Shown: in pieces, positions 52,904 to 61,084 of the stretch
How positions within the stretch are numbered: position 1 is the first letter of the stretch
How the letters are laid out: every line of letters starts with the position of its first letter
Source: Ruminococcus sp.
GTDB lineage: Bacteria > Bacillota > Clostridia > Oscillospirales > Ruminococcaceae
NCBI GenBank assembly: GCA_021770655.1
Contig: JAETQO010000001.1
Location: forward strand, 79,519 to 143,518
Length of the DNA: 64,000 nucleotides
Reading direction: 5' to 3'
Program-made: the position numbers and the translations under genes
The notes under the pieces: model-generated
What the model was told of the DNA's origin: nothing
What the model saw: the letters and a program-made list of their open reading frames with translations, nothing else
The model's database searches: none

Positions 52904-54544
52904 TTGAATAACAAAAATAAAAAAGGTTTTACGTTAGTTGAATTAATTGTTGTCCTTGCGATCTTCGGAATGATTATGGGGGTTATCCTGAATATGATAA
53001 AGCCTACTCAGGAGATATATAACGATACAGACGCCACAATGGAAACCAACCTAAAAGGTTCGGCTTTGGTCAATTATCTTGACGATCATCTGAGATATGC
53101 GACCAATGTTCTGGTACTTGAAAATTACTGCGGAGTACCGCAGGTGTCACCCTCAGGTACGCTTGGTTCCGACACAACGACCTATGAAAAATGTATAATT
53201 ATCGATAACAATAATCTTCGCGGATATAGCTTGAAAAGCTATTCCGGAGACGATACGGATACAGTTCAGAAAAGAATGGGTGCAACCGGCTGTATAATCG
53301 ATGTATCAAAGCTATCGAGCGAGGGATTGAATCTTGACAACTCAAAGGTAGCTATGTCTGTAGATTATTACGATAACTACAAATTTGATATTTCCGCAAG
53401 CGTAACTCAGATCGATGATATGTGTACTTTAGACGTTTCGATTGACGCATATCAGCCGAAATATGAGGGCGGTTCTTATCAATTCAACAAGACAAAATTT
53501 AAAAAAGAAGCTTCTGTAGATTTGACAAACATCAATCTTGATGCCGGAGATTCTTATAAGGTGAGAGGAGATATTGATTTCTCGGCAACTCCAGCCGCTT
53601 ATACTACATATCCTCAGGCTTCAGCTCCTTCGGGTGCAACGACTCAGCAGGCAAAGTATTATGATACTTCCGATACGTCAAATACTTATACCTACATTTT
53701 CTACGATAATACCACGACAAGCTCAAGCACACAATATTCCGTTAAGTATATTTATTCTGCATCTGATTCGGATCCGGCATATGCCGGAAAGCAGATCGGT
53801 GGTACAAGCAATGTTCTCAAAGGAACATTGCTTAAGACAGCTCCAACAATTCCGTCAAGACCAGGATACGGTTCGCCTTCATGGTATGATGACGCAGGTA
53901 ATCTTGTAGATTTTACCACAGGTGTTGTAATTAATTCTGATATGGTATTTTCCGCTGTTTATCCGTCTTTAGGTACACCGCATAATGTAACCTTTAAAAA
54001 TTTAGATGGAAGTACCTTTACAACTAATCCGGTTTATGATGGAGATTTTGCGGCCAATCCCGGTCCTCCGGCTGATATGGATATTATGAAACAGGAACTG
54101 GTAGATTGGGTAGAAGAACTTACCCATGACTCCATTTCCAAATTTACTGTAACAGGTGATGTGGCTTTTGTTCCCGTTGTTAAGAATAAGTGGAAGGTTG
54201 AATTTGAAGTTGAAGGTACAATAGATTCAACATATACCACATATGTATCGGACGGCGGATATGCAACATACGCAGGCGCAAATCCCGTTCCGTCAGATGC
54301 TACAAAGGTATTTGATAAATGGGTTGTTAAAAGTACTTCGGATGAAATGTCTGTTACTCCGATAACAGGGGACACGATATTTGAAGCTCAGTTTGTTGAG
54401 AAACCACCTTCGTCGGTTTCAGTACAATCAGTTTCAGCGCCTGAATACAATGGTTGGCAATCACTGAAATATAAAATTGTTTTATTAAACACAACTCCGG
54501 ATGATGTATATGATTGGTCTCTTTCCTTTGATATACCATCTTAG
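52904..54544 (+). CDS. Large prepilin/adhesin ending at an in-frame TAG
   Basis: 546 aa to the TAG. Prepilin start NKKG (Gly8) then FTLVELIVVLAIFGMIMG, Glu at +5 (Glu13). The stem and pilin domain run to about 230. Then follow beta repeats of the Listeria-Bacteroides (InlB B-repeat) style, with KQIGG, PSRPGYGSPSWYDDAGNLVDF, VVINSDMVFSAVYPS and KWKVEFEVEG. The last part (from about 508) starts a CBM2-like sandwich (YKIVLLNTTPDDVYDWSLSF), but TAG at 54542-54544 interrupts it; the frame continues in the next entry. Start is TTG after AGGAGGG. Last pilin gene of the operon. Confidence 0.82.
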   Translation: MNNKNKKGFTLVELIVVLAIFGMIMGVILNMIKPTQEIYNDTDATMETNLKGSALVNYLDDHLRYATNVLVLENYCGVPQVSPSGTLGSDTTTYEKCIIIDNNNLRGYSLKSYSGDDTDTVQKRMGATGCIIDVSKLSSEGLNLDNSKVAMSVDYYDNYKFDISASVTQIDDMCTLDVSIDAYQPKYEGGSYQFNKTKFKKEASVDLTNINLDAGDSYKVRGDIDFSATPAAYTTYPQASAPSGATTQQAKYYDTSDTSNTYTYIFYDNTTTSSSTQYSVKYIYSASDSDPAYAGKQIGGTSNVLKGTLLKTAPTIPSRPGYGSPSWYDDAGNLVDFTTGVVINSDMVFSAVYPSLGTPHNVTFKNLDGSTFTTNPVYDGDFAANPGPPADMDIMKQELVDWVEELTHDSISKFTVTGDVAFVPVVKNKWKVEFEVEGTIDSTYTTYVSDGGYATYAGANPVPSDATKVFDKWVVKSTSDEMSVTPITGDTIFEAQFVEKPPSSVSVQSVSAPEYNGWQSLKYKIVLLNTTPDDVYDWSLSFDIPS

Positions 54545-54775
54545 ACAAGCAACAATTCGGTAGGAGACTGGAAATATACTGTTAATCAGTCCGGCAATAC
54601 TATTACAACGTATTGTACAGGAAGAGATTCATGGAACAGCGTCGTTGTTCCGGCCGGTGGTACTCTTGAAATAACTGTACTTCTGAAAGCACCGGATGTA
54701 GACAGTAACCATGGTGTAAATTCTTCAGCAGATATACCTGCCGGATATGACTTGTCTAACGTGACATTAAATTAA
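54545..54775 (+). pseudogene. In-frame continuation of the prepilin beyond the TAG
   Basis: 76 sense codons in the same frame, ending in TAA (54773-54775). The translation begins TSNNSVGDWKYTVNQSGN and includes DSWNSVVVPAGGTLEITVLL, completing the CBM2-like domain started before the TAG (conserved Trp, Gly and Pro-Gly-Gly positions). Codon choice matches the upstream gene and the TAA lies just before the operon terminator. No ribosome site or start codon for separate translation is visible. Either a recent nonsense mutation, an assembly error, or a read-through site. Confidence 0.75.
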
Positions 54776-54782
54776 TTCTTCA

Positions 54783-54850
54783 CAAGCGGCTTTATGCCGC
54801 TTGCTGAAAAAATCCCCTTAACAGAACAATATCTATTAAGAGGATTTTTT
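54783..54850. terminator. Double hairpin terminator between pilin operon and pilD
   Basis: First stem CAAGCGGC/GCCGCTTG (54783-54803). Second stem AAAAAATCCCCTTAA/TTAAGAGGATTTTTT (54807-54850), giving a T-run on both strands, so it serves both converging operons. Confidence 0.85.
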
Positions 54851-54896
54851 GAGCAAAAAATTACCACCGCTTATCGCAGTGGCAATTTTATTCAAA

Positions 54897-55718
54897 CTAA
54901 ATAATCAATAACGCTTCGTTCATTATTTCGTTCAGTCCGGTGAAATTCATGTACCATTCGCCGATCTGATTTCCGTACAGAGCAGATATAGCAATGCCTA
55001 TGGACAAGTAAGGTCCGAATGCGAATACCGAGTCGCCGTTGCTGTGCTTTTGTATCAGCCCTCCGATAGAGCCTGTTATCAAAGCAATAAGCAATGCCAC
55101 AAGCGCGCCCTGCATTCCAAGGAAAAGCCCTGCCGCGGCCATAAGATAAACATCGCCCATTCCCATTGCTTTTTCGTGGGAGATAAGACATATCAGCAGG
55201 AGCGGCACACTTACTATGAAAAATCCGATTATGTGTGATTTAAGCGTAAGTCCGGTGTAGTCTTTGCACAGGACGTATTCGGGTATAGCCAGCAGCCCAA
55301 TGAATATTACTACATAGGTGTTTATAAGCTGTGTGTCCCAGTCCATGAAAAAGACTACAATAAGCGCTGAGAACAAAAGCGAAACTAAAGTTGCCTGAAG
55401 CGGACGCATTATCCCGTCAAAATGGTAAAATATCCAGACGTATAGTACGGCGTTCAGAAGTTCCACGATCGTGTATCGGGGAGATATTCTTGCACCACAG
55501 TTCCTGCATTTGCCCTTGAGCAGACACCAGCTGATTATCGGGATCAGATCTCTTCGCTTGATCGGTTCTCCGCAGGTCATGCAATGTGAATTTCTTTTAA
55601 TAAGGCTCTCGTTGTTCGGCAGTCGGTAAATGCAAACGTTAAGAAAGCTTCCGATACAAGCGCCGAACAGAAATACAAATACATAAATTATTATGTATGA
55701 AGCTGTTAATTGATTCAA
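54897..55718 (-). CDS. pilD: Prepilin peptidase/N-methyltransferase
   Basis: 273-aa membrane aspartic protease that removes prepilin leaders and methylates the new N-terminus. N-terminal methyltransferase part with two CxxC pairs (CMTCGEP, CRNCGAR). Catalytic aspartates are in MDWDTQLIN and GMGDVYLM. About eight membrane helices. It starts at a TTG (55718) directly after AAGGAGGATC. It is the only pilus gene on the minus strand, set between the pilin genes and pilB. Confidence 0.93.
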   Translation of the reverse strand: MNQLTASYIIIYVFVFLFGACIGSFLNVCIYRLPNNESLIKRNSHCMTCGEPIKRRDLIPIISWCLLKGKCRNCGARISPRYTIVELLNAVLYVWIFYHFDGIMRPLQATLVSLLFSALIVVFFMDWDTQLINTYVVIFIGLLAIPEYVLCKDYTGLTLKSHIIGFFIVSVPLLLICLISHEKAMGMGDVYLMAAAGLFLGMQGALVALLIALITGSIGGLIQKHSNGDSVFAFGPYLSIGIAISALYGNQIGEWYMNFTGLNEIMNEALLII

Positions 55719-55878
55719 GGTTGATCCTCCTTTGGGTATTGTTTTAGTTAATACATTAATTTTATCATATTTTAATGAATATTACAATAGCTATTTATAA
55801 TTTATTTTTATTACCCGGTCTGATTATTCCGCAGCGTCAGGTTCCGGAAAATTTTCTGCGGGGATAGGAGAAATATAT

Positions 55879-57558
55879 ATGAGAAACGGTCCTATCGGAC
55901 AATATTTGGTCCAAAAAGGACTCATTACCGAAGAACAGCTTCAGGAAGTTCTCGCAAAGCAAAAAGAACATAAAGGTCAGCTCTTCGGCGACGTAATCAC
56001 GGATATGAAGCTTGTTACGGACGTCCAGTTTTGTCAGGCACTTGCTGAGCGTCTGAACGTTGGGTATCTGGATCTTGACAATACTGAGCTTATTCCGGAC
56101 ATCGTCAAGAGAATACCGGAGGCTACTGCAAGAAAGTATAACGTTATCGCTGTTAGCAAAATCGGCAAAAGAATGACGGTCGCTACAAACGACCCTGTCA
56201 ACTTTTATATCTTCGAGGACCTGAGAGTTATTACCGGATGCAGTATTACTCCGGTGCTTTCAACCAAGGCCTCTATCAACCGTGCAATTGGTAAGATGTA
56301 TTCCGAGGGACAGGTTAGCTCCGTTGTTGACGAGGCTACCAAGCAGAAGGAAGAGGAGCTTAACCTTGACGAACTCAAGGACATCTCTGAGGAGAGAATT
56401 GAAAATGCTCCTATCGTTAAGCTTGCTACGGCTATCGTTGAAAATTCGTTCAGACAGGACGCTACCGATATTCATATCGAGCCTTTCAAGGATAGAACAC
56501 TTATAAGAATAAGAGTAAACGGCGACCTCATCGAACTTATGACTCTGTCAAGCGCGCTTCATACATCGCTTGTAACGCGTTTTAAGATTCTGAGCGGAAT
56601 GAATATCGCTGAAAAGAGAGTCCCGCAGGACGGACGTATGTCACAGGTTGTAGACGGAACCAACTTAGACCTCCGTGTATCTAACTTGCCTATGGTCTAC
56701 GGCGAAAAAGTCGTTCTCCGTATTCTTGCTACCGGCGATATGTCGGTAAGAAAAATTACCGACCTCGGTATGACCGATTACAACTATAAGAGATTTGCGG
56801 ACTGCCTTAAGGTTCCGCAGGGCGTTGTACTGGTAACAGGACCTACCGGTTCAGGTAAATCTACTACCCTTTATGCGGCACTCGGTGAGATAGCAAAACC
56901 GAATATCAACGTTATCACGGTTGAGGACCCTGTCGAGAAGAAGATCGACGGTGTTAACCAGTGTCAGATAAACGAAAAGGCGGGAATGACCTTCGGCGCC
57001 GCTCTTCGTTCTATCCTTCGTCAGGACCCGGACATCATAATGGTCGGAGAAATGCGTGACGCTGAAACCGCCGAGATTGCTATCAGAGCCGCTATCACAG
57101 GACACCTGGTTCTTTCAACGCTTCATACCAACGACGCGGCTTCTACCGTAACAAGACTTGTGGATATGGGCGTTGAGGCGTACATGGTTGCGACTTCTCT
57201 CATCGGTATTGTTGCTCAGCGACTTACAAAGGTGCTTTGTCCGGATTGTAAGAAATCCAGAATGTCCACTGCGGAGGAGAATGAGCTTATGGAAATAGAT
57301 CATTCCATTCAGGTATATGATCCTGTAGGCTGTCCGAAGTGTAACAATACAGGTTATCGCGGAAGAACCGCAATTCATGAGATCCTTCTTGCAACTCCTG
57401 CTATGCAGGCGCTTATCACAAGGGGAGCAAAAGCAGACGAGATTCAGAAGTTGGCGAGAGAAGAGGGCTGTCTGCTTCTGAGAGATAACGTTTCAAAGCT
57501 TGTACAGGAAGGCAGAACCTCTATGGACGAGCTGATTCGTGTAACATATGCTGTATAA
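55879..57558 (+). CDS. pilB: Type IV pilus extension ATPase
   Basis: 559-aa GspE/PilB ATPase that drives pilus polymerisation. N-terminal MshEN domain (about 5-150) of the kind that often binds c-di-GMP; ATPase with Walker A TGPTGSGKST, Asp box VEDPVEKKIDGV, Walker B DPDIIMVGEMRD, His box HLVLSTLHTNDA. A tetracysteine zinc motif (CPDC and CPKC) follows. AGGAG precedes the ATG. A TATAAT at 55796 may be its promoter, but I see no fitting -35. Followed by pilT after 25 bp. Confidence 0.95.
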   Translation: MRNGPIGQYLVQKGLITEEQLQEVLAKQKEHKGQLFGDVITDMKLVTDVQFCQALAERLNVGYLDLDNTELIPDIVKRIPEATARKYNVIAVSKIGKRMTVATNDPVNFYIFEDLRVITGCSITPVLSTKASINRAIGKMYSEGQVSSVVDEATKQKEEELNLDELKDISEERIENAPIVKLATAIVENSFRQDATDIHIEPFKDRTLIRIRVNGDLIELMTLSSALHTSLVTRFKILSGMNIAEKRVPQDGRMSQVVDGTNLDLRVSNLPMVYGEKVVLRILATGDMSVRKITDLGMTDYNYKRFADCLKVPQGVVLVTGPTGSGKSTTLYAALGEIAKPNINVITVEDPVEKKIDGVNQCQINEKAGMTFGAALRSILRQDPDIIMVGEMRDAETAEIAIRAAITGHLVLSTLHTNDAASTVTRLVDMGVEAYMVATSLIGIVAQRLTKVLCPDCKKSRMSTAEENELMEIDHSIQVYDPVGCPKCNNTGYRGRTAIHEILLATPAMQALITRGAKADEIQKLAREEGCLLLRDNVSKLVQEGRTSMDELIRVTYAV

Positions 57559-57583
57559 TAAAGATATATGGAGGTAAATTGAT

Positions 57584-58657
57584 ATGGCTATTGATATTAA
57601 CAAAATTCTTGATGAGGCAAGAGCACTTGGTTGTTCCGACCTTCATTTTACGGTAGGTATTCCTCCTATCGTAAGACAGGGAGGTAATCTCAGAAAACTT
57701 TCGTCCTATCCGGATATGACTGAGATCGAAATCCTTAAGATCTGCGAGGATATGTGTACGGATAAACAGCGTCAATCAATTAAGGATCACATTGACACAG
57801 ACTTTACATATGTTTCGTCAAGAGGATTCCGTCACCGTGTCAACGTGTATCGTCAAAGAGGAAATACGGCTATTGCACTCCGTCTTCTGAGAAACGACAT
57901 TCCTACTCTTACTGATCTTGATCTTCCGCCGATACTTGCGGAATTTGCAATGAGACCTCGTGGACTTGTTCTTGTAACAGGACCTACCGGTTCCGGTAAA
58001 TCTACGACTCTTGCCGCGATGATAGACCATGTCAACATTCATAAATCCGCACACATTATCACAATTGAAGACCCTATCGAGTATATGCACGCTCATAAGA
58101 GATGTATGGTAAACCAAAGAGAGATCGGTCCTGATGTTCCGAGCTTTTCAATGGCTCTCCGTGCCGCTCTCCGTGAGGACCCGGACATTATCCTCGTAGG
58201 AGAAATGCGTGACTTTGAGACTATCGAAGCCGCCGTAACTGCCGCTGAAACAGGTCACCTTGTAATGAGCACTCTGCATACGACCTCCGCTCCTTCAACT
58301 ATCGACCGTATCATCGACGTATTCCCTGCACACCAGCAGCATCAGATCAGAACTCAGCTTGCGTCGGTTCTCGTAGGTATCTGTACTCAGACTCTTTGCC
58401 GTACTTTTGACGGTACAAGCCGTGTAGCTTGCTGTGAGATACTAAACGCTACCGATTCTATCAAAGCAATGGTTCGTGACGATAAGGTTCACCTTATCGG
58501 TTCGGCAATGCAGACAGGTAAGGCTGTAGGAATGCAGACTATGGACCAGGAGCTTGCAAAGCTTGTACGTTCAAGGACTATCTCAATGGACGTTGCGCTT
58601 GAAAAATGCGTAAACCCGCAGGATCTGAAGAGATTTATCGCAGGCGGAGCACAGTAA
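57584..58657 (+). CDS. pilT: Type IV pilus retraction ATPase
   Basis: 357-aa PilT ATPase that depolymerises pili for twitching or DNA uptake. N-terminal PAS-like part (GCSDLHFTVGIPPIVR), Walker A TGPTGSGKST, Asp box EDPIEYMH, Walker B DPDIILVGEMRD, His box HLVMSTLHTTSA, and a C-terminal ASVLVGICTQTL retraction segment (AIRNLIRE-like motif is weak). GGAGGT precedes the ATG. Its presence means the pilus is probably dynamic. The 80 bp after it show no terminator. Confidence 0.95.
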   Translation: MAIDINKILDEARALGCSDLHFTVGIPPIVRQGGNLRKLSSYPDMTEIEILKICEDMCTDKQRQSIKDHIDTDFTYVSSRGFRHRVNVYRQRGNTAIALRLLRNDIPTLTDLDLPPILAEFAMRPRGLVLVTGPTGSGKSTTLAAMIDHVNIHKSAHIITIEDPIEYMHAHKRCMVNQREIGPDVPSFSMALRAALREDPDIILVGEMRDFETIEAAVTAAETGHLVMSTLHTTSAPSTIDRIIDVFPAHQQHQIRTQLASVLVGICTQTLCRTFDGTSRVACCEILNATDSIKAMVRDDKVHLIGSAMQTGKAVGMQTMDQELAKLVRSRTISMDVALEKCVNPQDLKRFIAGGAQ

Positions 58658-58738
58658 ATATTATATATGATGATAAAAGGGCAATGCCGTCGTTTCGTGC
58701 TCAGACAATGTCAGCAAAGATGTCATGTGAGGTTATAC

Positions 58739-59626
58739 TCATAATGCACGGCTGTTTAAAAGTTGTTTTACAAGCTTATCAATTCTTTGCTGTATGTGTT
58801 CAGGAACCTTGAAGATTTCTAAAAATAAATCTTCGTTAATATACGTTTCTTCGCCTTTAGGGGCAAGCCAAAATAAATAAGGAGTTACATCGGTCTTGCA
58901 TATATTTTTTATTAAATAATAATCGGTCAAAATCACAATGTTTTCGGAAAGATTGTGTGAACCGTCCTCCATATTAATATCTGCATTTAAAATTGTATCG
59001 GTAAATTGATGCGTGTATTCATGCAGCAAAGTAAAAAATGTATTGTATAGATTATCATCATATACAAAGGGGTAGGGAACTGCGGCAGAAAAACTGTCGG
59101 AAATTTCTCCGATCCCTCTGCCGTTTTTGGTTATACTGAAAGAAAGCCAAGCTTTCGCAGATTTTTTGTAATAATCAAAAATAAAGCTGTATGGGTTTAT
59201 TTTGTCGCGCAAAGTTTTTTCAATTAGTAAACGACTTGATTTCTCTTTATCGAATTGTTTATCCCAAAACTCAAAATATTTGGTTGAATGTTTAATAAGT
59301 AGGTCAACAAATGAATATATAAAGAGTTCTTTATCATTCTCGTTAAATCCATTATAATTCCGCAATAATTGAATTAGTTCTTCAATGTTTTGTGAAAAGA
59401 AAGGAAGAAAATTAATAATTCCCAATCTGTAAAAATTTTGGTTGTAATAATCAACTGCTGATAGGGGAAAAGAAATCTCATCATCTTTTATTGCTGCGCT
59501 CATTTCTTTTATGTATGATTCGGAAAACAAATCCGATGGATTGCTAACCTTTATATGTGCCAATATATGAAATACCAAATCGATATGTTTTTGATAAATG
59601 AAATCAATGTTCATATAAAATTTCAC
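58739..59626 (-). CDS. Putative zinc metallopeptidase (HEYTH), AT-rich
   Basis: 295 aa, no named family recognised. It has a zincin motif HEYTH (His202, Glu203, His206) and an appropriately spaced Glu228 in NLSENIV as possible third ligand, as in gluzincins. The N-terminal two thirds are helical and rich in Phe, Tyr, Ile and Lys. No signal peptide, so presumably cytoplasmic. Base composition is clearly more AT-rich than its neighbours, hinting at recent transfer. No convincing ribosome site; an ATG four codons later is an alternative start. Confidence 0.65.
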   Translation of the reverse strand: MKFYMNIDFIYQKHIDLVFHILAHIKVSNPSDLFSESYIKEMSAAIKDDEISFPLSAVDYYNQNFYRLGIINFLPFFSQNIEELIQLLRNYNGFNENDKELFIYSFVDLLIKHSTKYFEFWDKQFDKEKSSRLLIEKTLRDKINPYSFIFDYYKKSAKAWLSFSITKNGRGIGEISDSFSAAVPYPFVYDDNLYNTFFTLLHEYTHQFTDTILNADINMEDGSHNLSENIVILTDYYLIKNICKTDVTPYLFWLAPKGEETYINEDLFLEIFKVPEHIQQRIDKLVKQLLNSRAL

Positions 59627-59665
59627 TTCGATTATGATTATATAATCTACACTCCATATAAACGG

Positions 59666-60541
59666 CTATGTTTCTTCTTTGTGCCAAACGTTGTTGTAAA
59701 GAAAAACAAGCACCGCCATAGCAATAATAACAGCGTATCCGACAAAGCTCCAACTGTCGGGAATGTCGCCGAAGAAGAAATATCCTAAAATTGTCGTGAA
59801 GATAAGCTGGGAATAATCATATACCGAAATTTCTCTGGCAGGAGCGTGAGTGTAAGCTGCCGTTATAGAGAACTGGCCGCCTGCCGCAGCCGCTCCGGCA
59901 CCCAGCAGACAAAGTATCTGCGTCACAGACATCGTATGAAAATCAAAAATAAGAAACGGCAGGGTAAACAGACAGGAGAAACCTGAGAAATAAGCAACGA
60001 TTATCGCACCGTTTACTCCGTGTTGACCGAGATAGCGAACGCAGGTGTAGGCAAGCCCCGCACCCATTCCTCCGAGAAAGCCCACAAGAGCAGGAAAGAA
60101 GTCAACATTCTGAAAGCTGGGCTTGATAATGAAGAGGCTTCCGATAAAAGCGAAAAGTACCGTTAAAATCTGAAACAGAGTGAGCCGTTCCTTAAGGAAA
60201 ATAAACGAAAAGATTATTACAAAAAAGGGCGACATTTTATTAAGCATTGAAGCGTCTGAAAGCACCAGATGATCGATAGCATAGAAATTTCCCAACATAC
60301 CAAGCGTTCCCGCAAATGCCCTGATAAATATGACCGCATTGTTTTTCTTTCCCTCAATGCGGAATTTGATGTGATCTTTTTTCAAAACTCCGATAGCAAA
60401 GAAAAGCGCAACAAAGTTTCTGAAAAAGGTTTTTTGCACCGTCGGCAGATCTCCTGCCATTCGCACAAATGCAAACATAAACGCAAAGGAAAATGCCGAA
60501 AGAATGATGTAAACAATAGCCTTGTATTTTTTCTTAACCAT
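59666..60541 (-). CDS. EamA-family (DMT) transporter
   Basis: 291 aa with ten hydrophobic helices in two EamA repeats. First repeat: FMFAFVRMAGDLPTVQKTFFRN and LSDASMLNKMSPFFVIIFSFIFLKERL; second: GAIIVAYFSGFSCLF and YDYSQLIFTTILGYFFFGDIPD. Members export or import small metabolites; the substrate is unknown. Its start overlaps the end of the DUF3783 gene by 8 bp. Confidence 0.9.
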   Translation of the reverse strand: MVKKKYKAIVYIILSAFSFAFMFAFVRMAGDLPTVQKTFFRNFVALFFAIGVLKKDHIKFRIEGKKNNAVIFIRAFAGTLGMLGNFYAIDHLVLSDASMLNKMSPFFVIIFSFIFLKERLTLFQILTVLFAFIGSLFIIKPSFQNVDFFPALVGFLGGMGAGLAYTCVRYLGQHGVNGAIIVAYFSGFSCLFTLPFLIFDFHTMSVTQILCLLGAGAAAAGGQFSITAAYTHAPAREISVYDYSQLIFTTILGYFFFGDIPDSWSFVGYAVIIAMAVLVFLYNNVWHKEET

Positions 60542-60935
60542 TTTTTCTGCCGCCGTTCATATATTCATGCTCTTTTTTCAGTTCCGTCACAAGCTCAGCA
60601 AGAGACCAACTTTGGTTAGTTGCGGTTACCATTGCCTTTAAATCGATTTTAACTTCCTTTTCTCTGAGCGTTTTCAGCAGACGGTTAAGATCATTTCCGT
60701 CAATTCCTGCAAATACAAGGCATTCTTCCGTGATTTTATCTTCTCTTTTGGCGGCAGGCTGAAATCCGCCGAATCCGCAGAGAAAGCCTATCTGTTCTCC
60801 CGCCATGTCGCCGCCGTGTAAAACAAGCTCAATGCTCTCCGATTCAGCGATTTCGGATAAAGCGTCTTTATGTTCGTCTGTAAGATTGATTCCCAACAGT
60901 CTTTTGGGAAAAGGATTTCTTATTCTTGATTTCAT
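60534..60935 (-). CDS. DUF3783 domain protein
   Basis: 133 aa. The C-terminal half (about 65-125) matches DUF3783: LVFAGIDGNDLNRLLKTLRE, then KAMVTATNQSW and a helix ending ELKKEHEYM. The N-terminal half contains GGDMAGEQIGFLCGF. Function unknown. First gene of a two-gene operon with the EamA transporter; AAGGAG precedes the ATG region. Confidence 0.75.
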   Translation of the reverse strand: MKSRIRNPFPKRLLGINLTDEHKDALSEIAESESIELVLHGGDMAGEQIGFLCGFGGFQPAAKREDKITEECLVFAGIDGNDLNRLLKTLREKEVKIDLKAMVTATNQSWSLAELVTELKKEHEYMNGGRKNG

Positions 60936-60968
60936 TCCGATTCTCCTTTATGCGTATCGTACATTTAT

Positions 60969-60997
60969 ATTATACCTTAATAATTGACATTCTTCAA
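60969..60997 (-). promoter_or_regulatory. Promoter of the DUF3783-EamA operon
   Basis: On the minus strand TTGAAG (60997-60992), 17-bp spacer, TATAAT (60974-60969). Confidence 0.75.
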
Positions 60998-61050
60998 GGG
61001 CAATTATACAAAAAATTTGCATAAAAAATTTCGCTTATTTGTAACATAAA

Positions 61051-61070
61051 GAGCGCCCCGAAGGACGCTC
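61051..61070 (-). terminator. Terminator after the GH31 gene
   Basis: On the minus strand GAGCGTCC-TTCG-GGGCGCTC, a stem closed by a UUCG tetraloop, then TTTATG. Confidence 0.75.
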
Positions 61071-61084
61071 TCAGATCAAAGATA

